Origin: Psychromonas sp030397575
GTDB lineage: Bacteria > Pseudomonadota > Gammaproteobacteria > Enterobacterales > Psychromonadaceae
Reading direction: 5' to 3' (one strand)
Assembly (NCBI RefSeq): GCF_046250175.1
Contig: NZ_CP176468.1
DNA length: 64,000 nucleotides
In this document: piece by piece, positions 45,146 to 54,623 of the stretch
Numbering within the stretch: the stretch's first letter is position 1
How the letters are laid out: every line of letters begins with the position of its first letter
Translations under genes and position numbers: made by a program
The notes under the pieces: model-generated
The model's database searches: none
Seen by the model: only the letters and a program-made list of their open reading frames with translations
What the model was told of the DNA's origin: nothing

Positions 45146-48100
45146 TTAATACAGCTGGCGCCAGCTTATTGGTCCAGTAATATTTAAATCATCATCAAAA
45201 CAAGTTTGTTCGTTAGTACTTAAGGTAATACATGTTAACCCCTCTGCACTTTCAAACACTGTTATCTCCTCAGTAGTTCCATCTTCATTAGTGATGGTTT
45301 CAGTTGAAGTTGTCACTGAAGCAACTGAAGTTAAACCTGTTGCTACACCATCAATATAAGTATTTGAACTATCTTCAGGAATCTCTTCAGATTCATCTAC
45401 TGTTGTAGATGGATCATCTTCAACTTCAGTCCCTGTATCCCATGTTTGTCCGGTATAAAGATTTAATTCCATATACCAACCACTACCACCCGCAACACAA
45501 GGGTCAGTCCCTGGTATTAGCGTTACAAAACTGACCTTGGTACCTAAGATAGTACTAGCAACCACTTGGCGTTCACCATAGTTATTAGTATTACCATCCT
45601 CAGTATTCACTAAATCAATATAGAAACCACTAATATTATCCCAATCTAATGAATTGCTAGACAACAGACGGTTAGTACTACTTTCTTTAGTAATTGATTG
45701 TTTCTGTAAATTGCTAAAGCCAGAAGCTGAACGTGATGCAGTGACCACGGTACTACCTAGTTTATCCTCGACCACATAAAAACTTTGTGTAGCCTGATCA
45801 TCAGTGGACGTATCGTCTGATTCAACATATTTCCCTGTACCAAAGGCAACTAATACACCTTCACCATCAGGATGACGAACAACAGATGGACGACTAGTAA
45901 TAGGCTGAGACATATATTCAACACCATCTAATGTTGGACTGACAGCAGTGAATAAAGGAGCGCCGTTAGTTTTCTTAATTCCCCAGTCGGATGTATCTGA
46001 ACTTGAAATATCAAATACCCACATATTACCGAATAAGTCACCTGAATAAATATAATCAGCAATACCATCACTGTCATTATCAACCAATAAGGGCTGTGCT
46101 AGTGCATTTGGTCTACCTTCGCCCGTTGGGTCAGTTTGAGCGCCAACAGTTAATTTTTTAATTAAACTACCATCAGACAAATCTGCAATATAAATGGCGC
46201 CATCATCATCTGAAGAGTTATAACCATTGGCAAAAACAACACTTGCAGTACCATTTGCTAATTCAACAATAGTTGGCTCAGAAATACTTAGTCCCAACCC
46301 TTCAAAACCATCAGTATCAGTGGTAATTTCCCACTTCATCATATCCGTTGAAGGGGTACCGATGTCAGAAACATCAATTGCGTAAAGTCCTTTATAACCA
46401 AGCCCTAAACGACCTACTAAGGTAGTTCTTGCAACGGATGTTGATACACCATCGATATCAATATCAATCATATCATTATCATCAGAGTAGGCATTAATGC
46501 CACCGTCTACTGAATATTCATGAATGTAAGCAGAATCAACAATATTACCAAGAGCGTCATACACACCACTTGGAATATAAGCGACTAACTCCTCTCCATC
46601 ATCAGCATCAACAATATGTACCATGCCGTCATTGGCTGCAAAGGCAACAACCTCTGTCCCAACAGTATGACCTTTCGAAGTTGAAACATAATAAGGGCTA
46701 GAATTAATAACATCCCCCATAATGCTACTGCGCTCTCTAAAGCCATCTAACGTAGTTGTCACTTCGTTATCTCGCTCACCGCGAATATAATTAACGACAT
46801 TGGTTAGGTAAGCGAGTTTCTCTGTAGTCGAGCCTGTTGTATCACCCAATAGGCTAAGTAATTGGCTATCGGTAAAGACGCTGGTTAATGAACTAAGATC
46901 TGCCGATATGATACTTGTCAGTAAATTATCTAATACTGATTCGCTGATCGCATCGGTACTAAACTCAAATACATTACCTTGGCCACCTAAATATAACGCT
47001 TCATTACTGCGTGTATAAATTAGACGGTCATCAGGAGACATTGCATCCAATTGCGTTGCTGCACTCCAAGTCGCACTACTTGTATAGTCTCCAACAGAAT
47101 TCACTTTATAAGCATTAACATCACCATTCCATGTTTCTTCTTCAAAAGATGATTGGTAAGCCAATGAGCCACTAGTTAATAAATTAGAAGAGAAAGTAAC
47201 CGATGATCCCGTCAATACTCCGTCATAAGCTAAATCAAATGCAGCGGCTAATTGATCTTTTAACTCACCAGCATTAGTTACGGGGAAGTAGTTATCCGGA
47301 TCACCATCAGCACCACCATCATCTGCACCACTTGTATCCCATTCACTATCAAGGTTAGGGGTTCCATCGCCATCTGCGTCATTAAAGCCGCCCCATTTTG
47401 CAGCATACCAAAGTGGTGAAGGTAAGAATTCAGCAGCATGATCATCACTAGGGAAGAAGTTACGAGTCGCTTGTAAACCTAATTCAGTCTCACTTCCGCT
47501 CTCTTTACGACTCTCAAATACTGTACTATCAGGCGTATCTAGATAATATTCAATATCTGCACCACTTACATCTTTAACTTCTAAGTACATACCATCATTA
47601 GTGGTACCAGAAATAATATAACCAGCATGTTGATCAACACCACCAGCGGCATAAGTTGAGTCTAAGGATATTTGTACACCTTTACCTGTTTCTACACATT
47701 GATTACCGCTGTACTCTTTACAAAGTCCATCTAACACTTCATATGAATATTTTACAATCATATCCATATCATGATCGGCCCCTTGTTCAACATCTTCATA
47801 GTTGATACGGAACACGCCGGTTGTATCGGTTATCGATTCAATATACCAGTCAACAATAGTATTCGTTGGTTGAAAATCGCCCTCATCATCAGATATGTTA
47901 TTCCCCCAACCGACCGATTTTGCGAAAGGCACTATTTTAATAATCTCACCATCAACATCCACTTCAATCTCAGGTAAAGTAGAAGCTAATGCAACAACCA
48001 TAGTGGTTACTTTTTGATCTTCGTCTTTAGTTAGATGAATATCATTATTATGGCCATAATAAGCGACAGCTGCAGAACTATAACTACCTTTTTTAGTTGG

Positions 48101-49645
48101 TTCTGCCGGAGCAAGACCACGAACAGAGCCTAAACCAGAAATGTCTTTTGCAGTAGGTGCCCCATCGTTGTCTGAGCCTGATTGCCCAATGAAAAATTGC
48201 CCAGACGTTTTTCCTTCTGAATTTGAAATTGTAGACAATAATGAAGTAACACTGAAACCTGGTAATGTAGTGCCATCGTATGTTTCATCATTATTACTTG
48301 AACTCGTAAATTGACTGTATGCACCAGGAAGCTGGTCAGAGTCATAGGATGGATTAATGTCACTAATCAATAACACATTTGGATTTGCACACGTACCACG
48401 GCCATCATAAGGGTCATCCCAATCAGGACTGGTTAAACCAACTTCTTCATCATAACCACCTGATGTCGAATAGCTTGGGCTTGCAGATTCCGCACCTGAG
48501 AAGTAACGCATCGCTTCGTAAAGCATTTCACCAGCAGGGTTTCCCCACGAAGCACACTGTCCGTCTGAAATAGCACCATCAACGACCCATCCACAATTTG
48601 TAGCATAAGTTTTATTACTATATTTAAAACCATGTACTCTTAATTTATCAATGGTTGCCACAATACCATCTTCAGTAGAAGTGTATTGCCCAGTTTCATC
48701 ATCTACTTCTGCAGAAAATTCACTAATTGCTTGACGCAATACACCACCAGAAAGGTTCTTATTATAACTACCAGTTAGTAAACCAAATAGCATTTGGTCA
48801 CTTTCTCCGTAATCGTGTAATAGCCCAGTTGGTTTATAATACCCGCTCGGATACAAATCACAATTAGTGCCCTCTGTAAAACCATCAACACATGCTTCTA
48901 CTCTAACAACATAATCATCGCCACTTGCATTAAGAACAGGTCGCTCAGTTGATGCCCAACTCCAGACTCCCCAGTCATCGCTAGAATAGCTAACATTTTC
49001 ACGCACACGTAAGATAGGGTCTTCGCCTAAACCAGTGTAAGTCACTGTACCGAAGAAATGCTGCTTACCTGAGTTGGGGATAGAATAAGGTGTATAATCT
49101 GATATATCATAACCATCCACTGCTACTGATGTATAAGATTTTGCCCAACTATGTGCATCTTGAGGAATAAATACACGTTCTAATACAGTTGTATCTTCGT
49201 CATCCGTACTACGCGTTCCGCCGTAAAGTACTTTACGTAACACATCCATACGCGTCATAGTTAAATAATTAAGAAAGTTACCACTCCAATGATCATTATT
49301 TGAGCAAACTGTTTCAATTACTTTAGGTTTAAATCTGGATTTTCCGCTTCTGTATTTATAACAAGCCGTAGAATCAAAATAACCTTCATAGGTATAATCT
49401 GGCTTAAAGGTAGTATCAAGCTCTCCATCACCATCAAGGTCAGACGCATCATTATAAGCCTCATAAAATAAGGTATGGTCTCGCCCCATAGTAAGCATCA
49501 TCATGGGTGCTTCTGAAGTTCCTGTATAAAGTGGTTTAGTGGCAAGGTCAAGATCTGCCGCATTGACAGTTATTGACAGTAAGCAACCTGTTGTTAATGA
49601 CACTGTCCTTAGTAATTTTTTTCCCACAATAATATCCCTATTCAT
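45146..49645 (-). CDS. pilY1: PilY1-like type IV pilus tip adhesin
   Basis: A 1499-residue secreted protein with a signal peptide (VSLTTGCLLSITVNAADL). The C-terminal beta-propeller of PilY1/PilC is recognisable (VVAFAANDGMVHIVDADDG, VGRLGLGYKGLYAIDVSD, then a calcium loop DNDSDGIADYIYSGDLFG near 1185). Other Ca-type loops are DLDGDGELDTTF near 70 and DADGDGTPNLDS near 770. VLLISDINPSYDSDQLPG near 430 is a conserved N-terminal PilY1 segment. It works in pilus assembly and surface adhesion. Longer than Pseudomonas PilY1 (about 1160) and very acidic. The start is the ATG at 49645, overlapping the pilE stop as TAATG, so translation is coupled. Confidence 0.92.
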   Translation of the reverse strand: MNRDIIVGKKLLRTVSLTTGCLLSITVNAADLDLATKPLYTGTSEAPMMMLTMGRDHTLFYEAYNDASDLDGDGELDTTFKPDYTYEGYFDSTACYKYRSGKSRFKPKVIETVCSNNDHWSGNFLNYLTMTRMDVLRKVLYGGTRSTDDEDTTVLERVFIPQDAHSWAKSYTSVAVDGYDISDYTPYSIPNSGKQHFFGTVTYTGLGEDPILRVRENVSYSSDDWGVWSWASTERPVLNASGDDYVVRVEACVDGFTEGTNCDLYPSGYYKPTGLLHDYGESDQMLFGLLTGSYNKNLSGGVLRQAISEFSAEVDDETGQYTSTEDGIVATIDKLRVHGFKYSNKTYATNCGWVVDGAISDGQCASWGNPAGEMLYEAMRYFSGAESASPSYSTSGGYDEEVGLTSPDWDDPYDGRGTCANPNVLLISDINPSYDSDQLPGAYSQFTSSSNNDETYDGTTLPGFSVTSLLSTISNSEGKTSGQFFIGQSGSDNDGAPTAKDISGLGSVRGLAPAEPTKKGSYSSAAVAYYGHNNDIHLTKDEDQKVTTMVVALASTLPEIEVDVDGEIIKIVPFAKSVGWGNNISDDEGDFQPTNTIVDWYIESITDTTGVFRINYEDVEQGADHDMDMIVKYSYEVLDGLCKEYSGNQCVETGKGVQISLDSTYAAGGVDQHAGYIISGTTNDGMYLEVKDVSGADIEYYLDTPDSTVFESRKESGSETELGLQATRNFFPSDDHAAEFLPSPLWYAAKWGGFNDADGDGTPNLDSEWDTSGADDGGADGDPDNYFPVTNAGELKDQLAAAFDLAYDGVLTGSSVTFSSNLLTSGSLAYQSSFEEETWNGDVNAYKVNSVGDYTSSATWSAATQLDAMSPDDRLIYTRSNEALYLGGQGNVFEFSTDAISESVLDNLLTSIISADLSSLTSVFTDSQLLSLLGDTTGSTTEKLAYLTNVVNYIRGERDNEVTTTLDGFRERSSIMGDVINSSPYYVSTSKGHTVGTEVVAFAANDGMVHIVDADDGEELVAYIPSGVYDALGNIVDSAYIHEYSVDGGINAYSDDNDMIDIDIDGVSTSVARTTLVGRLGLGYKGLYAIDVSDIGTPSTDMMKWEITTDTDGFEGLGLSISEPTIVELANGTASVVFANGYNSSDDDGAIYIADLSDGSLIKKLTVGAQTDPTGEGRPNALAQPLLVDNDSDGIADYIYSGDLFGNMWVFDISSSDTSDWGIKKTNGAPLFTAVSPTLDGVEYMSQPITSRPSVVRHPDGEGVLVAFGTGKYVESDDTSTDDQATQSFYVVEDKLGSTVVTASRSASGFSNLQKQSITKESSTNRLLSSNSLDWDNISGFYIDLVNTEDGNTNNYGERQVVASTILGTKVSFVTLIPGTDPCVAGGSGWYMELNLYTGQTWDTGTEVEDDPSTTVDESEEIPEDSSNTYIDGVATGLTSVASVTTSTETITNEDGTTEEITVFESAEGLTCITLSTNEQTCFDDDLNITGPISWRQLY

Positions 49646-50061
49646 TACCAACAATCTGATGCATCAGCCCCTGTGCTACCAGTATGTGTTATCGTTAATG
49701 TTCCACACTCATCTTCACTTTGTGCACCTGTTGATAAAGGTGCTGCGGATAAAGTAAATGTTGATGCTGTCGCAGCACCCGTTAATTCATAATATTCACT
49801 AAAGTCATCACTAACAATAAAGTCTGTAACCTCATCATCACTGGAAATTGCACCACTGTAATCTAGGTTCATGGAGTAATAACTTTCCATTAATTGTGAT
49901 GCTTCTAATAATGTACGTATTGCTTCTTGTCTTCGAGTCTTTTCTAATACGCCTTTATAACTAGGATAGGCGATAGAGGCTAAAATGCCAACAATAGCGA
50001 CAGCAATAAGTAATTCAATTAGCGTAAAACCTTTTGTTTTATTTTTATTCAATTTTCGCAT
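49645..50061 (-). CDS. pilE: PilE-like type IV minor pilin
   Basis: A 138-residue pilin. The prepilin site is KGFTLIELLIAVAIVGILAS, with cleavage after Gly and Glu at +5. The N-terminal helix runs to about residue 60, and the C-terminal globular part has a Cys pair (DECGTLTI and SDCW) forming the D-loop. The family is PilE by its position and length. It lies 7 bp after pilX, and its stop overlaps pilY1. It is a minor pilin of the tip priming complex, not the main pilin. Confidence 0.9.
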   Translation of the reverse strand: MRKLNKNKTKGFTLIELLIAVAIVGILASIAYPSYKGVLEKTRRQEAIRTLLEASQLMESYYSMNLDYSGAISSDDEVTDFIVSDDFSEYYELTGAATASTFTLSAAPLSTGAQSEDECGTLTITHTGSTGADASDCW

Positions 50062-50068
50062 GTTTTTT

Positions 50069-50551
50069 CTACTCTAAGGTGATGTAGTAGCTTTGTAAAT
50101 AAGCAACTGAATTCCCCTTCCCCTGTGCTTTAACTGTCACACGATAAAAACGTTTGGTCAAATTACCAGTACCTACGGCAAGACCTCCCGTACCATCATC
50201 TTCAATTAAATATGAAGGCGTTTCAGAACCAGCAGAGATTAAACTGCTAATAGCAGTTGCACCACTCCAGTTATTGGAATTTTTCCACCAATTAGTACCA
50301 GTGTTAATATCAACAGCTAATGCTTGTAATGTTGGTGGATCAAGAAAGTTCTCTGACATGACACTATAGGCTGCAGATAAAGTTGACTCCGCTGAGTTTA
50401 AACTTAAAGTTTGATCATAATTAGCCGTGGTTGTTTTTCGTAAAGAGATAACCTGTTGACTCACTGCGATCCCCAAAATCGCGATTACTACGACCATCAA
50501 TAACGAGGTAATTAACGCAGTACCGCACTGCTTTTTATATGTTTTTTGCAT
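50069..50551 (-). CDS. pilX: PilX-like minor pilin assembly protein
   Basis: A 160-residue protein. The N-terminus is CGTALITSLLMVVVIAILGI, lacking the exact GFTLIE motif as in PilX, followed by an extended helix with KTTTANYDQTLSLNSAESTL. The C-terminal part ends YRVTVKAQGKGNSVAYLQS. It is next to pilW (4 bp) and pilE (7 bp). It primes pilus assembly. Confidence 0.88.
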   Translation of the reverse strand: MQKTYKKQCGTALITSLLMVVVIAILGIAVSQQVISLRKTTTANYDQTLSLNSAESTLSAAYSVMSENFLDPPTLQALAVDINTGTNWWKNSNNWSGATAISSLISAGSETPSYLIEDDGTGGLAVGTGNLTKRFYRVTVKAQGKGNSVAYLQSYYITLE

Positions 50552-50555
50552 CTTA

Positions 50556-51308
50556 TTACCCTCCTTGATTACCTATAATCACAGTTTCCATCACAACGCT
50601 TCTATAGTTGGTGTCGTTTGCAGCGCTAATAGTTTGATTGAAAATCGTGTAAGCATTAGCATTTGTTAATCCATGTGCAGATACGTCTTCAGAGATCAAT
50701 AATCCCACCTTCACTCTATTAATATCGGTCCAATCCGAAACTTCTGAAGCAGTAAAATAGCGATAATCGTCCTCAGTGCCATACAACAACTCCATGAACT
50801 CGACATTTTCATCTAATAAAACAGGGTCATCATTATTATCTTGGCACATTAACTGATTACTTGTATTGACATATAAAAGCACTTCATTGTTGGTTGATTC
50901 ATCTAAATCATCACCAACACAAGAAACAATTCCAGCTTCTGCTGCCCCTAAAAAACGTACCACTAAAATATCAGAATCAGCTTTTTCATCATCTATTTCA
51001 CTCGAACTAGTCATCCCCTGAATAACTTGCCCATACTCCCAAGTTTCTCCAGCATTAGATGTACCAGAGCTAAATGTTGTCTCATTCTTTAATGCTGCTG
51101 AGTCTCTAAAGCCAGCTTGTTGTATGTACAGCCTTATTGTCTGAATAGCCATACGACTTTTCGTCACTAGCCCTTGAGTGCTTCTTGCTGATTCATAAGA
51201 GCGCATATCGCCCATCACTGAATAAAATAAACCAGCGAGGATGAATAGCGACACCAATAAGGCAATCATTAACTCAATTAAACTAAAACCAGCATTCGAT
51301 TTTCTCAT
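50556..51308 (-). CDS. pilW: PilW-like minor pilin
   Basis: A 250-residue protein with prepilin signal NAGFSLIELMIALLVSLFIL and a helix reading YESARSTQGLVTKSRMAIQTIRLYIQQAGFRD, typical of PilW. The start is the ATG at 51308 (MRKSNAGF), which overlaps the pilV stop as ATGA; upstream in-frame codons to 51335 fall inside pilV. It is part of the minor pilin complex at the pilus tip. Confidence 0.9.
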   Translation of the reverse strand: MRKSNAGFSLIELMIALLVSLFILAGLFYSVMGDMRSYESARSTQGLVTKSRMAIQTIRLYIQQAGFRDSAALKNETTFSSGTSNAGETWEYGQVIQGMTSSSEIDDEKADSDILVVRFLGAAEAGIVSCVGDDLDESTNNEVLLYVNTSNQLMCQDNNDDPVLLDENVEFMELLYGTEDDYRYFTASEVSDWTDINRVKVGLLISEDVSAHGLTNANAYTIFNQTISAANDTNYRSVVMETVIIGNQGG

Positions 51309-51796
51309 TGAACCCATACTGACATGCTCCCACATTGGTATGAATTTAATGCTGTTGTATCACAAACACCACTGCCAACACCGGTTTTAGCTGCATCCCA
51401 AATTAACATCAGGTTATAGAGATTTGCATCAGAAGAATCTACTTCGACAGAAAAACGTGGTGATGGTAAATTATTTTGTAAATGATCAAACCACTCAGCA
51501 AGCTCTTCAGTAGCAAATTCATCTTCATCACAACTATTTTCAGAGCAATCCTTGGTCGCCACAATATCAGCACCATCACTTAAATTACTAAAAACAAAAC
51601 TACCAGCAAGATCTGAGTTAGCACGCATTCGTTGTGCTAAATCTAATAAAGCAGTATTAGCAGTTTGAGCAAAAAAACCTTGTTGAGCAACATTCATTGA
51701 CTTAGCTTGCATTTTGGCATGTCCTAACACACCTATTGCAACAATAATTAATGCAATTAACACCTCAATTAATGTAAATCCTTTTTGAGCTTTCAT
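51305..51796 (-). CDS. pilV: PilV-like minor pilin
   Basis: A 163-residue protein with prepilin signal KGFTLIEVLIALIIVAIGVL followed by HAKMQAKSMNVAQQGFFAQTA and LLDLAQRMRANS, the PilV pattern. The C-terminal part has Cys residues (CSENSCDE and QCGSMSVWVQ). It overlaps pilW by 4 bp and follows fimT by 2 bp. Confidence 0.9.
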   Translation of the reverse strand: MKAQKGFTLIEVLIALIIVAIGVLGHAKMQAKSMNVAQQGFFAQTANTALLDLAQRMRANSDLAGSFVFSNLSDGADIVATKDCSENSCDEDEFATEELAEWFDHLQNNLPSPRFSVEVDSSDANLYNLMLIWDAAKTGVGSGVCDTTALNSYQCGSMSVWVQ

Positions 51797-51798
51797 CC

Positions 51799-52317
51799 CT
51801 AGCAGTCTCCTGATGCTTCTTCATATGTAATGCGCCCCATCCTACTTAATACCATTTTATACACCACCGCATTGTCAGTATTACTACAAATTTTGAATGT
51901 ATTGGCTAGTGAATGCCCTGTAGGAGTAAACTTAACTTCTTTAATCTCGCTAGTTATTGCATCGGTTTTAGAACTAATATTGGCAATAATTGTATCATCT
52001 TCATCCAAATCGCCACTGCTATCATCGTCTTGATAAATTAACCAATCACTTCCCCAATCCGTTGTATCTGCACAACTTTCACCGTCATTACTACTGCATA
52101 GATAAACATTGACTCGTTCACTTTGGGCTTGTTGCTTAGCTGAATAAATTGCACTTACTAAAGAGTCTCGAGTCGTGCGCTCTTTGCTCGACTCAATAAT
52201 GCTATTGAAAGAGGGAACCACAATACTGAGAAGAATCGCTGCAACAGCAATAGTAATAAGCATCTCGATTAACGTAAATCCTTGTTGATGCTCTTTTGAA
52301 TTAATAAACAGGTTCAT
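51799..52317 (-). CDS. fimT: FimT/GspH-like pseudopilin
   Basis: A 172-residue protein with prepilin signal QQGFTLIEMLITIAVAAILL and the GspH/FimT region SSKERTTRDSLVSAIYSAKQQAQSERVNVYLCSS. It is the first gene of the minor pilin operon. Its promoter must lie in 52318-52555, AT-rich DNA in which I saw only the weak hairpin after ispH. Confidence 0.9.
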   Translation of the reverse strand: MNLFINSKEHQQGFTLIEMLITIAVAAILLSIVVPSFNSIIESSKERTTRDSLVSAIYSAKQQAQSERVNVYLCSSNDGESCADTTDWGSDWLIYQDDDSSGDLDEDDTIIANISSKTDAITSEIKEVKFTPTGHSLANTFKICSNTDNAVVYKMVLSRMGRITYEEASGDC

Positions 52318-52504
52318 AACATCCTTTGTTATAATTATATGTTCTTTGAAGATGCTTTCTTAGATTACTCTTTATACAATGAATTTTATATAAAAAGAAT
52401 ATAGTTTTTACTCTAAAAGAATAGTAATAATGATAATGAGAGCAAATTCAAATTTAGAAGGTAATAAAGAGGTAATTTTTCTTATTAAAGTTGAGAAGTA
52501 TATA

Positions 52505-52530
52505 AGGTGTATTAAAAATTCAATACACCT
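52505..52530. terminator. Possible weak hairpin after ispH
   Basis: AGGTGTATT and AATACACCT form a 9-bp stem with an 8-nt loop just past the ispH stop. No good T run follows, so termination is doubtful. Confidence 0.4.
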
Positions 52531-52555
52531 CTTAAGAGATAATCTGGAAGGCTGG

Positions 52556-53500
52556 CTAATCAACCTGCTTAATACGCAATTCCGCAGGGACTTCAAAAAT
52601 TATATTTTCTTCTACACCTGGGTTTTCGATAGCGATATCACCGCCTAGTTTTTGCAACCTTTTAATCACAGCTTGAACTAACACATCAGGCGCAGAAGCA
52701 CCGGCTGTCACACCCACAGAGTTAACTCCTTCAAACCACTCTTCCTGAATATCTGATTCATTGTCTATCAAATAAGCATTTGCACCTACGCTACATGCCT
52801 TTTCACGTAAACGATTTGAGTTTGACGAATTAGGAGAACCAACAACTAACACTAATTCCGCTTTATCTGCTAAATCTTTCACCGCATCTTGACGATTTTG
52901 TGTTGCATAACAAATGTCATTTTTACGCGGTCCTTCAATCTGTGGAAACTTCATTCTTAAAGCATCAATCACATGTGCCGTATCATCAACAGATAAGGTT
53001 GTTTGCGAGCTATAACATAAGCTTTCCGGATTTTTTACCGTTAATTTATCCACATCTTCCGTAGATTCAACTAAGTAAATGCCGCCCTCTTCGCTATTAT
53101 ATTGTCCCATTGTGCCAATCACTTCAGGATGACCTTGATGCCCGATCAAAATACACTCTTGGTTACGACGACTTGCACGTGTTACTTCCATATGTACTTT
53201 AGTCACCAGAGGGCAAGTGGCATCGAACACTTTTAATTCACGGCGTTTTGCTTCTTCACGTACACTTTGTGCCACACCATGCGCACTAAAAATAACGATA
53301 TTATCATCTGGTACTTCATCAAGCTCTTCAACAAATACAGCACCACGAGACTTTAAATCATCTACTACATATTGATTGTGTACCACTTCATGGCGAACAT
53401 AAACCGGTGCAGGGAAAATCTCTAGGGCGCGATCAACGATATTGATAGCACGATGCACACCGGCACAAAAACCACGTGGATTAGCTAAAATAATTTTCAT
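52556..53500 (-). CDS. ispH: 4-hydroxy-3-methylbut-2-enyl diphosphate reductase (IspH/LytB)
   Basis: A 314-residue iron-sulfur enzyme, last step of the MEP isoprenoid pathway. The three cluster cysteines are Cys12 in PRGFCAGVHRA, the one in FDATCPLVTKVH near 96 and the one in NDICYATQNRQ near 197; the His motif is HGVAQSV and the Glu is in VESTED-like loops. It follows fkpB by about 70 bp and closes the ileS-lspA-fkpB-ispH cluster, after which the pil operon begins on the same strand. Confidence 0.97.
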   Translation of the reverse strand: MKIILANPRGFCAGVHRAINIVDRALEIFPAPVYVRHEVVHNQYVVDDLKSRGAVFVEELDEVPDDNIVIFSAHGVAQSVREEAKRRELKVFDATCPLVTKVHMEVTRASRRNQECILIGHQGHPEVIGTMGQYNSEEGGIYLVESTEDVDKLTVKNPESLCYSSQTTLSVDDTAHVIDALRMKFPQIEGPRKNDICYATQNRQDAVKDLADKAELVLVVGSPNSSNSNRLREKACSVGANAYLIDNESDIQEEWFEGVNSVGVTAGASAPDVLVQAVIKRLQKLGGDIAIENPGVEENIIFEVPAELRIKQVD

Positions 53501-53569
53501 AACAATCTCAATATAAAATAATGGGCAAATGAGGTTGATAAAAGTGTAACAACCTAGCTTATATTTGCT

Positions 53570-54013
53570 TTATAAAACTTCTAATACATCTACGTCAAAG
53601 GTAACGGTTTGACCTGCTAACGGATGGTTAAAATCAACTGTAACACTATCGGCTACAACTTCACGGATAATACCCGGTAATTCAGTTCCATCGGGTTGAG
53701 TGAAGCTAATAATAGTACCTATTTCAGCAGGAACATCTGCTGAGAACTTGCTTAATTCAATATAATGGAAATTATCTGGATTTGGTAAACCAAATGCCGA
53801 CTCAGGAGCCAAAGTAAAACTTTCTGAGCTACCTTCAGTTAACCCTAGTAAACAAGCTTCAAATCCCTCAGTAAGGCTACCATCACCCATGACAAACTTA
53901 GCAGGTTTATTATCCACTTTAGTGCTATCTACTGCTGAACCATCACTTAATTTAATAGAAAAGTGCATCAACACCTCGCTATCTGCAGCAATTACTTTTT
54001 TTTCATTTGTCAT
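53570..54013 (-). CDS. fkpB: FKBP-type peptidyl-prolyl isomerase (SlpA/FkpB)
   Basis: A 147-residue SlpA-type FKBP with an inserted IF domain. SEVLMHFSIKLSDGSAVDST opens it, GDGSLTEGFEACLLGLTEGS gives the FKBP core, and FGLPNPDNFHYI is the conserved segment of the SlpA group. The start is the ATG at 54013, which overlaps lspA by 11 bp; an upstream start at 54040 would lie inside lspA. The role is protein folding assistance in the cytosol. Confidence 0.93.
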   Translation of the reverse strand: MTNEKKVIAADSEVLMHFSIKLSDGSAVDSTKVDNKPAKFVMGDGSLTEGFEACLLGLTEGSSESFTLAPESAFGLPNPDNFHYIELSKFSADVPAEIGTIISFTQPDGTELPGIIREVVADSVTVDFNHPLAGQTVTFDVDVLEVL

Positions 54014-54542
54014 TCTTTGCTTCTTCCTTTGCTTTTTCACGTTTCTCAGCCCAAAACAGAGAGTCGATAATAATCATTGCGGCACCGATAAAGATAGCAA
54101 TATCAGCAACATTAAATACAGGCCAACGATAAAAGCCTAAATCAAAATCTAGGAAATCAACTACATAACCAAAGATTAAACGGTCAATTACATTACCAAT
54201 AGCACCAGATAAGACTAAGGCATAAGCGCTATTCATCCAGCGATAATTGGCTTTAGTCGTTTTCAATAAATATATCAAATATCCAGAAACTGCAAAGGCA
54301 ATCCCCGTAAATAAATATTTTTGCCAACCACCAGCATCACCTAAAAAGCTAAAGGCTGCGCCATAGTTACGCGCATAAGTAAAATTGAAAAAAGGCAGTA
54401 CTTCGTAAGATTCATAAAGATCTAACATCTCGATTGTTAAATACTTAGTAAGTTGGTCAATGATTAACACAACCAAAGATAACCATAGAAATGCTAAACC
54501 TGTTGAAGATTTAACAGCTGAACCTGAAACATTGTTTGTCAT
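54003..54542 (-). CDS. lspA: Signal peptidase II
   Basis: A 179-residue membrane protease that cleaves lipoprotein signal peptides. Four hydrophobic helices are seen. The catalytic Asp residues are in SGAIGNVIDRLIFGYVVDF and FNVADIAIFIGA. It is needed for the PrsT, BamD and MltD lipoproteins in this window. Its 3' end overlaps fkpB by 11 bp. A terminator-like hairpin separates it from ileS. Confidence 0.96.
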   Translation of the reverse strand: MTNNVSGSAVKSSTGLAFLWLSLVVLIIDQLTKYLTIEMLDLYESYEVLPFFNFTYARNYGAAFSFLGDAGGWQKYLFTGIAFAVSGYLIYLLKTTKANYRWMNSAYALVLSGAIGNVIDRLIFGYVVDFLDFDLGFYRWPVFNVADIAIFIGAAMIIIDSLFWAEKREKAKEEAKNDK

Positions 54543-54552
54543 AGTATTTCCT

Positions 54553-54590
54553 AAAAAAAACGCCTTAAATCATTTTCATAACTAAGGCGC
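54553..54590 (-). terminator. Terminator-like hairpin between ileS and lspA
   Basis: On the minus strand GCGCCTTA...TAAGGCG (7-bp stem, 15-nt loop) is followed by eight T, 34 bp past the ileS stop and before lspA. In E. coli these genes are co-transcribed, so this may be a partial terminator or attenuator. Confidence 0.75.
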
Positions 54591-54623
54591 TTGCTATCAG
54601 ATTAATTTACAGCTTAACGAAGC

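Noticed and set aside
48130..48633. Several antisense frames inside pilY1
   Set aside because: They are shadows of the long pilY1 frame, with no start signals or family likeness.
52408..52648. Overlapping small open frames on both strands near the ispH 3' end
   Set aside because: They partly cover ispH or its hairpin, are unlike any protein and have no ribosome binding sites.
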